Position numbers and translations under genes: made by a program. Shown one piece after another: positions 24,601 through 37,800 of a stretch of DNA of 64,000 bases. The stretch spans positions 682,001-746,000 of the forward strand of contig JALJCS010000016.1 of the NCBI GenBank assembly GCA_023055355.1, read 5' to 3'. This stretch comes from Agelaius tricolor (lineage: Eukaryota > Chordata > Aves > Passeriformes > Icteridae). Below the pieces are notes generated by a model, which saw only the letters and a list, made by a program, of their open reading frames with translations, ran no database searches and was not told where the DNA came from. Within the stretch, counting starts at the first letter, position 1. Each line of letters begins with the position of its first letter.

Positions 24601-26994
24601 GCTTTGTTGGGAAGTGTTGGCTTTTCCAGTTCCTTAGGGCAGAAGGGAATTCCAGGGGTGAGATTCTGTCTCTCTCACCTGGCAGGGGGACTGTACCTGG
24701 CAATGCTGGATCCAAACTGATTCCTGCTCAGGGCTTTCCCTGTGTGGGGTGTCCAGGCCAGGGAAGCCCTCCCTGGTGGGGACACCCCAGAGGATGGTGC
24801 CCAGTAGGGCATGGCACTCCAGGACAGTGCGTGGGGCTGTGTCCAGGTGTGGCTGTGTCCAGGTGTGGCTGTGTCCAGGTGTCACACACACCTTGCTGCA
24901 GGCAGGACAGGCTGTGTGGCTGTGTCCCTGTGTGGCTGTGTCCAGGTGTGGCTGTGTCCAGGTGTGGCTGTGTCCATGTGGGGCTGTGTCCATGTGTGGC
25001 TGTGTCCAGGTGTCACACCTTGCTGCAGACACCTGATCCAGCCTGCAGGGCTCTGATGCTCCTGGCACAGGGCAGAGCCAGTGGCACAAGCAGCAGCAGG
25101 GAGCCTGCAGAGGTGTTCCTGTGCTGCCTGGCTCTGGCTGGGGCTGCTGGGGCTGGGCTCACTGGGCTCTGCCACCAGCCCCAGTGCCTGCCAGGCCCCA
25201 CACGTGTGACTCACACTCTATATATAAATGCAGCAGCTCGCTTCCCTCCATGGCAACGTGGGCAGCTCAGCTCCTGCATGGAATTAGGCACACTGTGCAG
25301 CTCCTGAGCACTCATTTAAATATACAGGCAGCCTGAAGGGGCTGCTCTGCAGTGGGGCTGGGCAGCACCAAATCTGCCTACTTTGCAATTTATGGTTCTG
25401 TGGATATGCCATGGGATGGGAGTTTTATTCCTGCTGGGTTCTCAATCAGAGTCCTCTTAGTCAATCCGTCCATTCCTTCTGTCATGAATTACACAGGAGC
25501 AGGCTGATGGCAAAGGAAGGAGGTGGTGATGGGATGTTTTGGCCCCAAGGTTTTGGTTTTTTTTGAGGTGTAATAACTGAAATAGGTTAATTGCCAGCAG
25601 AGGTGCAACAGGGAAGGAAACATTCCTTGTGACACTTTGTGTTCTGTGAGGTGGCACAGGGAGGCTCTGTTCTGAGAGGGCTGGGACAGAATAAAGGGAT
25701 CATAAACCCCAATAAACTGGCTCTGTGGAGCACCACCTCTGTGGAGCTTGGCAGATCCTTGGGGTGTTCTTGGGTCCTTTCGTTGGCATGTCTGGGAACG
25801 GGGTCAGAAAGAAGAGCCTGAATAAATACAAACACCCACCCCAGAACTGGGTTAGTGCAAAATCAAATAACTGGGAATTTTACCAGTAAAAAGCTCTAAA
25901 GAGAACAGAAAAGGGGAACAATTCTCTAACAGGAGATGGGAAGAGAAAACAACTGGATAATGCTTGGCAAAGCTGTGTGTTCTGGGTGCACTGTGGATGT
26001 AGTCCTTGGCCTCATTGATGAGTATTTTCCTTTAACGACAGGCATCGACTCTTCCGTGAGCATTGTGTGTGTGTACAAGGGAATTACATCAAGGATTTGA
26101 ACATCCTGGGCAGAGACCTCTCCAAAACCATCATCATTGACAATTCACCGCAAGCCTTTGCTTACCAGGTGAGGGGCTGGGGCAGGGGACACCTCAGGGG
26201 GACAGGGAAATGTAAGTCTGGGGCTCGGTATTGAAGTCTGCAAACCAAACTGTGGGGAAAACACTCAGGAATCTGTAACTTGGAAACATTTTTCCCCCAA
26301 ATGCTATTTCACAAGTCTTATTTGTAGATAAATTAAATATAAATTGTGTGTTGATGAATTTTTTTTTGTATTTTAACTTCAGCTTTCCAATGGAATTCCT
26401 ATAGAAAGCTGGTTCATGGATAAAAATGATAATGAACTCCTAAAGTTGATTCCATTTCTGGAGAAACTAGTAGAGCTGGTAAGTGTTTGCTTTCTTGGCT
26501 TTTCCCAGAACTGTCAGAGAGTTCCTTTAATATTTTCACCTATTGTTAAGGGTTTCTGAGTCACTGAGGTTGAGGCTGGTGAAGATCCAGGGACGTGTTC
26601 ACACAGCAAAAGGGGGCTTGTCACTGCTGACTGTGCTGAAAATGCAGGGCTGTGGGATTGTGACATCAGTCGCCAGGAAATTGGGAACCCCTGAGCATTT
26701 TGATGCCATAGTGCCTGTTGCTGGCTGTGCTGTGTGCCTTTGCTCCTGGAAGGCCAATAAATCACTCCTGAGCTCTTGTGGGTGCTGTGGAGTTGTTTCT
26801 GTAAGTCTCTGGAATGGCATCATCCCTGTTTTCTGTTGGTGTGTTCAGAGAGGGGTGTCAGGCGAGGAGCCCTGCTGCAGGGGGGCTCTGGCTGTGCTCC
26901 TCTCCTAATGCTGCCCTTTCCCCCACAGAACGAAGACGTCCGACCTCACATCAGAGACAGATTTCGCTTGCATGATTTGCTACCCCCCGATTAA
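15609..26994 (+). CDS. CTDSPL2: CTD small phosphatase-like protein 2 (12 coding exons)
   Basis: HAD/FCP1-family Ser/Thr phosphatase, known in other vertebrates as a nuclear enzyme acting on SMAD and FoxO proteins. Coding exons: 15609-15794, 17274-17412, 18917-19066, 19525-19737, 20890-20968, 21232-21343, 22186-22272, 23409-23471, 24102-24181, 26042-26168, 26383-26478, 26929-26994. All introns are GT-AG and phases agree, giving 465 aa against 466 in human. The N-terminal half is basic and Ser/Thr-rich with likely nuclear localisation signals ([19 protein letters not shown]). The catalytic motif DLDET is at residues 292-296, split by the 21343/22186 intron; the second HAD motif IIIDNSP is at 400-406. 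The protein ends in RLHDLLPPD. An in-frame ATG two codons upstream (15603) is an alternative start; 15609 is chosen because family members begin MRLRTRK. Confidence 0.96.
17413..17790 (+). repeat. 20-bp VNTR just after a CTDSPL2 donor site
   Basis: About 17 copies of GCACTGTGGGGCAGGGCAGG (variants in the last bases) run from ~17441, less than 30 bp after the donor at 17413. The long open frames on both strands here are by-products of the repeat. Confidence 0.93.
17783..18030 (+). repeat. 61-bp tandem repeat adjoining the 20-bp VNTR
   Basis: Four units share GCAGCTCTGCCCCTCCAGCT and then GGGCACTGACCCAGGGC, spaced about 61, 61 and 82 bp. The unit begins with the same GGGCACTG word as the neighbouring 20-bp repeat, so the two arrays probably have a common origin. 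Confidence 0.88.
19738..20150 (+). repeat. Donor-like minisatellite directly after a CTDSPL2 exon
   Basis: About 16 units of 20-28 bp, each with GTGAGCCTGGGG and a (CA)n run, start within 30 bp of the authentic donor (exon ends 19737, ACCG then GTAAGG). Fourteen units carry GGTGAGCC and two AGTGAGCC, so nearly every unit resembles a 5' splice site. Confidence 0.93.
22946..22977 (+). repeat. (GTTT)n microsatellite
   Basis: About seven tandem GTTT units, the last one changed to GCTT, in the intron before CTDSPL2 exon 23409-23471. Confidence 0.9.
22990..23405 (+). repeat. ~50-bp minisatellite abutting a CTDSPL2 acceptor
   Basis: Eight units contain TTGCTGAACCCC and CTCTGTG, most followed by GATGCTCACCTGGGG and TGCTGGAATCTCCCC. 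The last unit runs into the acceptor itself: CTCTCTGTGCAG ends at 23408, and the exon begins at 23409. The pyrimidine-rich tract of that splice site is thus supplied by the repeat. Confidence 0.9.
23525..24022. mobile_element. Dispersed LTR-like repeat, copy B (G-depleted)
   Basis: About 495 bp align with 60250-60738 over nearly the full length, sharing blocks such as CAACTATTTCCTAATTAC and TCAAAGTTTACATACAAA. Two separate introns hold the same sequence, so it is a dispersed repeat. Its length, lack of coding capacity and general look fit a solo LTR of an avian endogenous retrovirus, but the family and orientation are not confirmed. This copy has only 16 G in bases 23521-24020, none followed by another G. 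Confidence 0.7.
24829..25020 (+). repeat. 17-bp tandem repeat
   Basis: Roughly nine units of GTGTCCAGGTGTGGCTG, interrupted once by unique sequence at ~24885-24918. The array lies in the intron between CTDSPL2 exons 24102-24181 and 26042-26168. Confidence 0.88.
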
Positions 26995-28885
26995 AGCCCG
27001 TGCTCGCGCTGCCGAGGGGAGGAAATGCAGGACCCTGTTGGACTAATACAAAACATTGCCATTACTGTTGAAATTTTGCATTTTTGTACCCCGTCTTGCT
27101 TTTCTTATCTTTGGTGCCCAACAATGATCAAGGGTTACAGAAAGAGACTTTCTACACCTGAGGTTGCCGCCATCAGTACAATCCAGTACCCGCAGTAGGG
27201 AGGCTAGAACAGAAAAGTCTTTAGAACTAGTGCAACTCCAAGGAAATTTTTTATGTACAGGACATCTGCAGTTTATAAAGAAAATTCTGTTTCTGCCACC
27301 AGCAGTTTGACCTGTAGAAACACAGGATTTTATGATACAACAGAGATTGAAAACGGACTCGGATTTTCTCTCTGTTCGGTGCTCTAAGTGGGTTTGTAGC
27401 CACTTTTCTGTTACTTTTAAGATTCTCATTTCAACAGGAATGGCCAGTAAAAGTTGTTTTATTTTTCCTGTTAAGGTTTATAACCTTTTTACATTTTTGA
27501 CCTGTATTAGATTAGAATTTCATTATGCATTCCTTTTAGTTGAGGCGCTTCATAGTTTTTCTGGAAATAGCCAAATTTTGTTAGTTTTTTATTAAACAGT
27601 TGGCTGGCCGTTTCCCTGCTTTGTCTGCCTGCATCCTGTATATTTGTTTAAAAATATTCTCTAGTTTTAGCCCACGTAAGTTTCATTTAGAAAGAAAAAA
27701 AAAAAAAAAGAAACCCTGCATTTATATTTTCTTTCTGTAATATTCTACTGTAGTTGAAAACCTTTTCAAAAAAAATCAAGAGACTGGCTAGATAAGACGA
27801 AGATAAGAATTACTAACGTTGGGAATATCCTGAACCATTGCGATGGCACGTCCTCTGGACAGAGCACAGCTGGCAGTGGCACCACGATGGACAAGGAATA
27901 CCTCACCCTCTGCTGTGCCCGGGGCCCGGGCAGGACGGGCTGCCCACCTGGCAGCTGTGGCCAGGCTGCTGCCCCCGGGCAGGGCTCCTGTGACACTCCT
28001 GGTTCCAATCCGCCTCTCCGGGGCAGGGCTGCCCTGCCATCCCACTGGTTTCCGAGGGAACAGCCCGGCCCTGGCTCCTAATGCAGCGCCCCGGAGGGAT
28101 ATTTTTGTAGCGGTGGGAGTCGCCTTTCCCGGAGGCTTTTTACGGAAGGTAGGATTTGTACGAGTTAGGAAGCTTTGCCTCTCGACTGCATTACCACGCC
28201 ACAGGCTCGGACTGGTTTTGTGTAAAAGATGTCACAGAACGGCACTTTTTCTAAAGAGAAGTTTGCTATTTTGTATGCTTGATAAGAAAGTACAGTATTG
28301 GAAATTAAAGGTGGACAGCTGATAATTGAGAAGTATGTCAATTAATTTTTTATGTATATTACCTGTTTACTTGTACAATTTTATTGTACAAATTACATGC
28401 AGCTTCATTTTCAAATGAGTCCTTAAAATAAGGAAAATCTTTTTAGCAAAACATTTAATTTTTGTATTTTTGATTTTAAAAGGCATGAGTTATGTCAACT
28501 TTTTCCAGTGTATTAATGAAGATTTTAACTTTTCATCAGGTTGAGTGTTTTCTTACTATATTATCTGTTGTGTATGTAGCTAGCACATGGTGTCACTGAA
28601 CTGTTAAAACTTAGCATGTAGAGCAAGCCTGTTTTGTGGAAAATCCTTATTCATTAAAAACAAAATCATCATGGCAGATTTTCTGCAAAAAAAGTGAAAA
28701 CATTTGCAATTCAGAATACTGATTTTTTTTTTGTATTTAAAGAAAGGTATTTTGCTTGCAGGAAAGAAATACTACAGATTCATTTTAATGAGAATCTTTT
28801 AAATGTATTTATCTTTAGGGCATCTGGGCATCTTTACGCTGTTTGTCTTATGTCTTTATTGAAATAAAATGTACAGAACATTACC
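26995..28885 (+). other. CTDSPL2: CTDSPL2 3' UTR with polyadenylation signal
   Basis: AT-rich sequence follows the stop codon with no further coding potential. A canonical AATAAA stands at 28863-28868, placing the transcript end near 28885. Weaker upstream signals (ATTAAA near 27590, 28305 and 28642) could give shorter forms. A poly-A run sits at about 27691-27709. Confidence 0.65.
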
Positions 28886-30889
28886 TTTACACCTGCTTGG
28901 TGCAGCTGTGTCCCCTGGGCAGCTGATGGAGAGATGGATGGATGGACTCTGGAAGGGAGGGGCAGCTTGTGTGCAGCTGCCCCTTGCTTTGCAGCCATTT
29001 CTCCCTTGTTCCTTGCGATGTAAATCTGAATCTGAGGGGGTTCAGTTCCCTGGTGAAGCTTTGCCTAACAGGGGATTATTCCTCCCAATTTCTCCACATC
29101 ACAGAACTGCTGTAAAATTCACGGATCTGCCAGAAGGAGCCCAGCTTTAGCTCACGGCCTTTTCCAGCTGTGGCGGGATGTTCACCTGTTCCAGGAACAT
29201 CCCCAGGTCCTCTGTGGCTCCAGCCATCCCAGAAGTGCTTCCAGAGCTGAGGAAACTAAAGGCATGTTGCACTTTCCAGCTGTGTGTGTGCTGTGCCCGT
29301 CAGATCCGCGAGGGAATCCCGAATGTGAGCGAGGGGATGTGGTTCTGCAGCGGTGCACAACGGGACTGACAGAGATACTTGGTAAACATATTAAATATTC
29401 ATATTTTCCTGTGCTGCAAGCCTGGTGTTTATCACTGAACTCTGCAGAGTGCTTCTGCCTCCTGCACACCTTCCTGCTGTGAAGCAGACTTTTCATCCAC
29501 AGGTTTTATTTCTGTTGTGTTCATCTCAAGGGGGAGCTCCCTGTTCCTGTGCCAGCTCTGGGTCAGGCTGTGTCCCCAAAACCCTCCTGTGCCTGGGGGG
29601 CTCAGCCAGGTGTGAGTGTGGCTTGTGCCCCCGAGCAGGGCACTGTGCAGCTGGATCACTGATTCTCTATGGAATATGGTCTTGTCCTTATGGAAAGCAC
29701 CACATCCTATTTCCAAAGTTCTGAATGATTTTCTTTGTGGTCTGTGCTGGCTTGTGGTGGCCTGTTTTCCGTGTCCCTGTGGATTCTGTTCCACGTCACG
29801 CCTCCCAGCCCTTCGGTGGCAGTACCTGTTCAGGCCTTTGTTTTCCCAGCCTCGGTGTTCCTGCTTCCCCCACCTCGGATTCACCCCACCTGACAATCCC
29901 ATTGCTTTTGGATGTGCCCGGACTGGAGTGGGAGGCGTCGAAGGCACGGATGGGGTTCAGGAAGAGCCCTGAAGTGGAACCGACCCTGGCAGGGGTGACA
30001 GGAGCCCTGCACAGCACCGTCCCTGCCCTGCACTGCCCTGCCAGCACCGTCCCTGCCCTGCCAGTGGGGCCGCTGGAAATCACCGAGCTCGGGGCAGGAG
30101 GGACCCGCGGCAGCGGAGGAGGAGTTTTTGTTCTTGGTACTTGCAAAAATGTCATTTGTGCTGATGGGGCCCAGTCTTGTAAAATACTGATGGGAAGAGA
30201 AGTCCTGTGCTACGGATTTCTGTTTCTTCTGCAATCATTTCTAGTCTACAGAAGCACAAAGATTTAATTAAATACTTATGCTCTGGATTCTGTTTTTATG
30301 ATTTTTAGCTGATATCATCCTTCAGTGAGCCTCAGTTTTCTGTAAGTCAAGACATTGCTCCTGTCAGTTTTCAGCCTTGAAGTGGAAGAACTCCTGTCTG
30401 TGTTTTACTGTCAAGGAAAAATTTAAATATTCTGTGTAAATCCTTAGCATTCCAAATTGCATATTCTAATATTAATGTATTCCAAATTACTGCACAATTC
30501 CTGGCAATTTTGTGATTATCTCCACAGCACCCTGAGGCTCTGAAACTATGTAGACTTGGTGAAGATGTAACTTGTGACATGGTTTGAGCCGTAGGTATAG
30601 CCGTTATTATTTATATTGTCTCGAAAATGGAGAAGAACAGGAAAAGGATGATAAATTTGCAAGTCTCTATTTTCCTTTGTGTTTTTCCTAGACACGTGTG
30701 TGATTTATACAGGTGTATACAGAGATCATTGATTTGCTTTATGAAAGGCACGTTTTAAATTTATTATCTTCAGACAAAATCTATCCTCCTTTTCCGCTTC
30801 CTGGGATTCTCACAGAAGCTGGGAGCTGACAGTGAAGAAGTGAACAATTCCAGCTTTTCTCTGTTCATGTTACAGGACAGAGGGAAGGA
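28886..30889. other. Intergenic gap between CTDSPL2 and EIF3J
   Basis: No exon, RNA gene or transposon is recognised. A short tandem duplication of CAGCACCGTCCCTGCCCTGC lies at about 30015-30062. Confidence 0.5.
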
Positions 30890-31870
30890 GAGCCTGGCGC
30901 CCCGGTGTGGGTAAGCCCGCGCGTGGCGTGCCCGAGCCGTGCCGGGATCCTGCCGGGATGCTGCCGGGATGCTGCCCGGAGCACGGCCGGTCCCGGCCCG
31001 GCCCGGCTCGGCTCCCTCCGCTCCGCTCCCGGGCTGGGCGTGCGGCGGGGCCGCGAGAGCGCCGGGCGGGCGCTGCCCCGGGACAGACCGGGACTGCGGG
31101 CGGGGGAGCGGGATGCTGGGCCCAGGGCCGATCCCGATCTCGATCCCGGTACCGGTCCCGACCCCGTTCCTGTCCCGATCCCGATCCCGGCCCCGGCCCC
31201 GGCCCCGGCCCCGGCCCCGCCCCGTTCCCGCGCGACGCTCAGGCCCCGCCTCTCGGGGGCGTGTCCGGGGCGGGGCGGGGTCAGTCCGCCGCCGTCCCGG
31301 CGTGCCCCGCGCGGCGCTGCCCGGCGGCCGCGGTCGGGGCAAGATGGCGGCGGAGGCGGCGGACTCGTGGGGTGGGTGCGGCGGGGCCGCGGGGCCCGGG
31401 GCTGGCGGGGGCCCCCCCGCGCCGCTCCCCGCCCCTCACCCGCGCTCCTCTCCCCACAGACGCCGACAGCTTCGAGGTGGTGGAGCCGGTGGCGAAGCGG
31501 CTGGTGCCGGGGGTGGCCGGGGACCGCTGGGCCGGCGAGGATGAGGAGGACGACGTGAAGGTGCGGCCGGGCGGGCCCCGCCGGGACCCCGCGGCGCGGC
31601 GGCTGCGGGGCCCGCTATGGGGGCGGCGGGGCGGGCGGGCCGCTGCCATATGGCGCCCGAGTGCGGGGCCGCGGGCCCGGCCGGGGCGGGCGCCGGGGCG
31701 GGGGCTCGGGGCCCCGTCGGGCCGGGCCGGGCGGGTTTGCGCGGCCCCGGGCCGGGCTCGGGCCTCGGCAGGCGGCGGGGCCGGGCCGGACGCCCCCGGG
31801 GCTCCCGGGCACGGCGGCTCCGCCCGCGCGGCAGCGGCCCCGGGTCGGTCACGGTGACAAGCGGGAATGG
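30890..31870. promoter_or_regulatory. EIF3J: CpG island and promoter region of EIF3J
   Basis: A ~1-kb block is extremely GC-rich and CpG-dense and contains the first two EIF3J coding exons. The start codon at 31344 sits in its middle, as expected of a housekeeping CpG-island promoter without a TATA box. The exact transcription start cannot be fixed. Confidence 0.75.
31126..31219 (+). repeat. CCCGAT-type repeats and (GGCCCC)5 hexanucleotide tract
   Basis: Imperfect CGATCCCGATC units pass into five perfect GGCCCC hexamers at 31189-31218, 125 bp upstream of the EIF3J start codon. On the minus strand this reads GGGGCC, a G-quadruplex-prone motif. Confidence 0.9.
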
Positions 31871-34800
31871 CAGGAGGAGCCGAGCCGCCCTGGCCGCAGC
31901 CGGGGCCGCCGTCCCGGGACGTGCAGCGCACGGAGGGTCAGGCAGGTGCTCCGGGAGCGGCACCTCCCGCTCTCTGGGGGATCCACCTGCTGCGCTCCAG
32001 CTGCTCCCCGGCTGCAGGGCACTGTGCCCCCGCTGTCTGCAGCCTTTCGGGCCCTGCGCTGTGGGTGGGATGCGCTGCTGAGGCGTCGGGACGGGGTTAA
32101 TGACAGCAGTGTGCTGTGTTGGTGCTTCTGCTGCTGACCAGAAGCTTCTGTGCTCTACCAGCACGTCGTTTCCACCCGATTTTCCTGCTTCTCCACACGC
32201 CACGAGGTGGGATCTTGCCGTGTTTCAGCGTGGTGTCTGCACGGCAGTGGGATAAAACGTGTGGATGATCATTGCTGGTGCTTCTGCAGGCAGAGCTCCC
32301 TCAAAGGCTGTTTGCTTCTGCTCGGCTCCCCTTGGCAGGCTGGTGGTGCCACAAAAACGTCCATATTTGTATGGATAGTGCTAAGGCCTGCCAGGGAATG
32401 CACAAGGAGCGCACCAGATGGGTTTCAGGGCCAGGCTGGACAGGGCTGCAGCAGCCTGGGACAGTGGAAGGAGTCCCTGCCCAGGGCAGAGGGTGGTGCT
32501 GGGTGGTCTCTGAGGTCCCTGGGGACCCAAACCATCCCGGGGTTCTGTCAGTGGAATAAGGTGACTACAAAAGACCTTTTTGTTTTCTCCAGCCCTAGGA
32601 CATTGTAACACTGGGTGAGGACTCAGGGTTGGTTTTGAGGACACTGTTACCAGAATCTCTGAAAAGCCCCAGCAGTTTTTCTTGGGGCTCAGGTGCAGTT
32701 CTTCCCATAAACAGTACGGGAAAAGTATATCATCTTTTAAAAACCCTGAAGTTAGCACATTTCTGTGATTCTGTGTGTAACTTTCCTTCTTAAATTGAAT
32801 AGTAGCCCCAGCCTAGTGTCCCAGGTGTCACATTAGAGCAGCAGGACAAGGACAGGGGTGTGCACAGCAGCTCCAGGCACTGGGAATGACTGTGGGCAGC
32901 GTGGAACTGCAGGGGTGGAAGTGGCACAGGTGTGTGTGATTGACAGCTCTGTGACTGACAGGTGTGTACAGACACCTGCAGCTCAGACTGTTTGTGACAT
33001 TTGCTTTTCCTCCTTCCTTACAAAGTGAGAAACTTTCCTGCTGGATAGAATGTGTCCAGGAGAACTGGACCAGAGTGGTTCTCTTGGAGACACCTGAGGG
33101 GTCTCTGTCTGTTTAATAAAGGAGCAAACATTCCCCACATGGAATCCCAGAATGGTTTGGGTTGGAGGGGAACTTAAATCCCATCCAGTGCCACCCCTGC
33201 CATGGCAGGAACACCTTCCACTGCTCCCAGCCCTGTCCAGCCTGGCCTTGGGCACTGCCAGGGACCCAGGGGCAGCCTCAGCTGTGCTGGGAGTTCCATC
33301 CCAGTCCCTCCCCACCCTCCCAGGGAACAATCCCTTTCCAATATCTCATCCATCCCTGCCCTCTGGCAGTGGGAAGACATTTCACATCTTACACGTACTT
33401 TAATGCAGTTGCTTAACTATTTCCAAGGGATTATGGGTTTAGTGCCAGAGCTGCATCTAGAGAGGATCCAGCAAGGAAAGGTGTTTTATTTTGGTTTATT
33501 TTCCTTTGGTTTGCTCCTCCTGCCAGACTCCCAAAGGCCCCTGCTCAGGCCCTGGATCCCTCAGTGCCAGGGCCCACATGGGGAAATCCCCACGTGAGGG
33601 AGATGACGTGGTCTAAAGTGGCAGCACAAAGTGTTTTCTGGCCATGGCTTTCCTAAGGCATCTCACATTGTGGAATGTGCTTTGTAGCTGCAGATCTGTG
33701 TTTTGGAAGGTTTTTGAGTAATGAACTTGCAGTAACTGTTAATTTGGGAAACGTCAACTTCCCGGGTTTAAAATTAGCACCTTTGGTAACAAAACTCCTC
33801 TCAGTGTTCCCCAGCACATGTTCCCCAGAAGTCAGGCCTGCTGCCAGGAATTTTCATCTATTGACTCAGGGCTGGCACAGCCAGAGCAGGGCAGGGCCTG
33901 CTCCATCCCAGAGCTCGGCTGGAGCTGGGAGCCAGTGCCCGGTCCCAGCCACAGGGAGGATGTTCCTGGGCGGGTGAAGGACACAGAAACAGTGTTGAAA
34001 TACTGGGGAATGAATGTGTTCTCTGGGAATTACTGTATCACTGCAAGGACACAGCGCTGGGGCAGTTGGCTCTTCCTGCAAGAGAGCTCCCTGGCTTTAT
34101 AAACCAGGCCTGGCTGGCAGGACTTGGTATTCCCTGGCTTTATAAACCAGGCCTGGCTGGCAGGATGGGATTGGGGCACATCTCATGGCATCGAGTCCTT
34201 GCCCAGGTGCCCTCTGTGAAGTGTCCCAGACATCCCAGTGCCATGGATGAATCCCTCATGGCCAGGCTGCCCTTCCCCTGCAGTTTGACTCGCAGCCTGG
34301 CCAGGCTGGGGCTGAGGCAGCTCCTCAGTGCTGAGTGGAGCTGTTTAAGCAGTGGGTGTAGCAAAGTTAATTAGATGTGAGCTAAAATAATGCTGCTCCA
34401 AATTCAAGTCAGCTGCATGGAATGTGGAAGGGAAGCCGAGTCCCCTACAGGTGCCAATTATCCGGGCTGAGCTGGTGGAAGGACTCGGTGTCTCCTTGCT
34501 TGGATCAGCACATCCCGGTGCAACGTGGGGCTCTGCACCACTGCCTCTGCTGGGGCCTCCCAGAAAATCCCTGCAGCCATGGGAAGCTTTTCCCAGCCCA
34601 GGAGAGGGGCCCTGGGTGCTGTAGGACAGAACAGCCTGTGCTGCTCTGACGTGGTTTCAGCTGGGCTGGGGCTTTCCAGCAGGGCCCCCATCCCTCAGGG
34701 ATGTTCAGTGTCTCAAAATGCCAGAAATGAGAATAAAGTCCTGTTTGTGCCAGTGGTGTTTGTGACCTGGCTGTTGTAATGACTGGCACAAGATGGTTGT

Positions 34801-37800
34801 TTGACCAAAACCTGCCTTTTTCATAGTAGGAACTGGCCCCAATCAGTGTGGACAGCTCCAAAAACCCCTGAGGTCCAGCTCCCATGGCTCTCTCACCCTG
34901 ATACCAGATCAGTGGGTTTGTGGGCTCTGGAGGAGGTGACAGGCGTCTGTAAAAAGATCTTCACTGTTTTGCAGGATAACTGGGATGATGAGGAGGAAGA
35001 GGAGGAGGTGAAGGAGACAGAGGTAAAACAAGGTGAGACTTTAAGATAACCCCTGGCTCTGTATCAGCATGGGAACAGGCACTGGACGTGTCTGGGGTGT
35101 GTGAGGATCAAACCTGAGCGGGGCTGGGGCTGGGTTTAACAGAAATGTCTTTAACTCTCTGCTCAGTCCCAGGAACTGAGCTTCCAGTGTTTCTGTGGTT
35201 GTGTAGGGGAAAAAAAATGCATCAGACTTCTGAGAGCTGTGTTTGTTGTTCCACCCTTTACAGAACCGAAAGTTTCAGAAAAAAAGAAAATAGCAGAAAA
35301 AATCAAAGAAAAAGAAAAGCTACAAAAGAAAAAGCAAGAGGAGCTTAAAAAAAGGGTAACTCCTGATTTCTTCTGGGTCACATAAAATTCAGAGGGCAGG
35401 TTTGATTTGGTTTTTTAGAGGTTGAGCAAGATCTGAAAAGGTCTTGACTCATCTGATAAACCAAACTTAGGTCTTGTAAGTGATCCCATTCTGGGGCTGG
35501 GAGCTTTAATTCCTGCATAGTTTAACCAGTGATTGGATCAGTGTTATCCCAGTTCCTTTGTGTGCAGCACGTGATGGAACAGGCAGGAGTGGGAGTTTGG
35601 TGTTTTGAACAATTTATGGAGACTGCAGGGAACGGGTCCCAGGTTTTCCATGTGCCCCGAGTCGAGGCAGCAGTGAGTGCTGCAGTGGCTCTGGAGAAGG
35701 CACCATGTCTGTAGCGTGCCACCTTCTCTGTGTGCTCTCCCTGCAGTTAGAGGCACCTGAGGAACAGAAGGAGCTCACACCAGAAGAACAGTTGGCAGAC
35801 AAACTACGGCTAAAGAAGTTACAAGAGGAGTCAGACCTGGAGCTGGCAAAGGAAACCTTCGGTGAGTTAAAGCAGCAGGAAATAAATAAACCCCTGGGAC
35901 CCTGCAAAGCATGAGCAGGGTTTGGCTCTCAGCATGCAGAGTTGTGGCACTGAGAACAAAGAAGTAGCAAAGATGCTGATGCACAGCAGCATTCCTCAAA
36001 CTGGAAGAGTTTCCTTAATTATGGTGAATGATTCAGCTCATTGCTCAGGGGAGGTTGTCACAGATCTTGGGGGGTGTGCACAGCTGCAAAGAACCAGCTG
36101 AGTTCTGCACTCAGGAGGCTGAGGCAGGAATTGTTCATGTGAGGGAAAAGGGGCTTCCTGGTGCAGGTTGTCCAGAGAACAGGAATAGCTGGGTCAAATT
36201 ACTGAGTTTGACTCGGCTTCAAAAATTGTTGGACAGAGGCTTTGGACAAGGGCATGGAGTGACAGAACAAGGGGGGAATGGCTTTCCACTGACAAAGGGC
36301 AGTGTAAGGTGGGATATTGGGCAGGAATTGTTCCTTGTGAGGAGGGATAGGCCCTCGCACAGGGTGCCCAGAGAAGCTGTGGCTGCCCCTGGATCCCTGG
36401 AAGCGCCCAAGATCAGGTTGGATGGACTTGGAGCAACCTGGGCTAGTGGAAGGTGTCCCTGCCCTGCCAGAGTGGCACTGGATGGGGTTTAACCCTTCCA
36501 ACCCAGACCATTCAGGGTTTCTATGAAATGACTGAGTTTTACAGCAAACTCCCTTCTTTCCTGTAAGGCCAGGGATGGGCCCTGGCTGTGGGGGAGCAGA
36601 GCTCGGGGAGGTGGGAGCCAGACCCCCTTTGAGGGCTCACAGCTCATGTTCTGGGTAACAGCCCTGCCTGTCCCTGCAGGTGTAAATAGCACTTGTGGAA
36701 TAGATGCCATGAACCCCTCTTCAAAAGATGACTTCACGGAATTTGGGAAGCTGCTCAAGGAGAAGATCACACAGTACGAGAAGTCCTTACATTACGCCGG
36801 GTTTTTGGAAGCGTTGCTTCGGGACGTCTGCATTTCCTGTAAGTGCAGACAGCCCCAGCTCTGCTGCCAGAGCTGGCTGCAGCTGAAGGGGAAAACGTGC
36901 TGTGATAGTGCTCAGAGGGGATTGCTCTGTTACTTTGTACTAAGTGAGGCACTGACCTGATTCCATTCCCGCAGACTCCACTAAGGATCCTCTCCTCGTG
37001 CAAGAGTACTCTTTCTGCACATTGGTTAGAGACAGTTCTCTGAAAAGTGTGAATTTTTATGCTGATCCAAACCCTGCATGTTTTTCTTGAAGCCATTTCT
37101 AAAATAATAATAGGAGTAAATTTTCTGAGGCAGATAATTTGTGTACTTCATTTAGAGGGAAACTATTACAAAATCAAGTTCATGTAATTCTGGAGCTGCA
37201 GATTAACTGTTCTGGAATTTAGCATGTAACTATACAGAGATGAAGTAATTTAAACTCCTATTCCCAGTGCCCTGGTGGCTGGAGCAGTGGCTGGGATGGT
37301 TCCCTGTCCTGTACCCAGTTGTCCTTGGGGGGGGGTAACTCGATCCCAGCAGGAGCTGCCTACATCCATCATCCCAGCTGGCAGCTTCCATCTCAGGGCT
37401 TCCAGAGCTCCTAACAGGAGGCACTGCCAGCCTCTCGCACCACTTATTGATAAACAGAATAATTTATTGTTAATCCAGTGCTCCTTTTAATACATTTTAC
37501 TGTATTTTACTGTCTCCATATTTTACTGTTCAAATGTCTCTATAAAACCCTTGTGTTCAGTGACTTTATTTGCAAGTTTTACCTTCTACAAGGCTCAGGC
37601 TTCCAAGGAACCAGCTGGAATCTTTGTTGGGATTGTAAGGACCAGAACCACCCACTCTGTGTTCTGCTGATTTAAATCAAGTAATTGCCCATAGTTACAC
37701 TAATGCTTATTTCTAGTTTTAGAGACTGTGGATGTTACTTAACTGCCTTATAAGAACAAAATTGATAAGGAATCTTTTTTTTTTTTTCCTTTTTCTCCCC

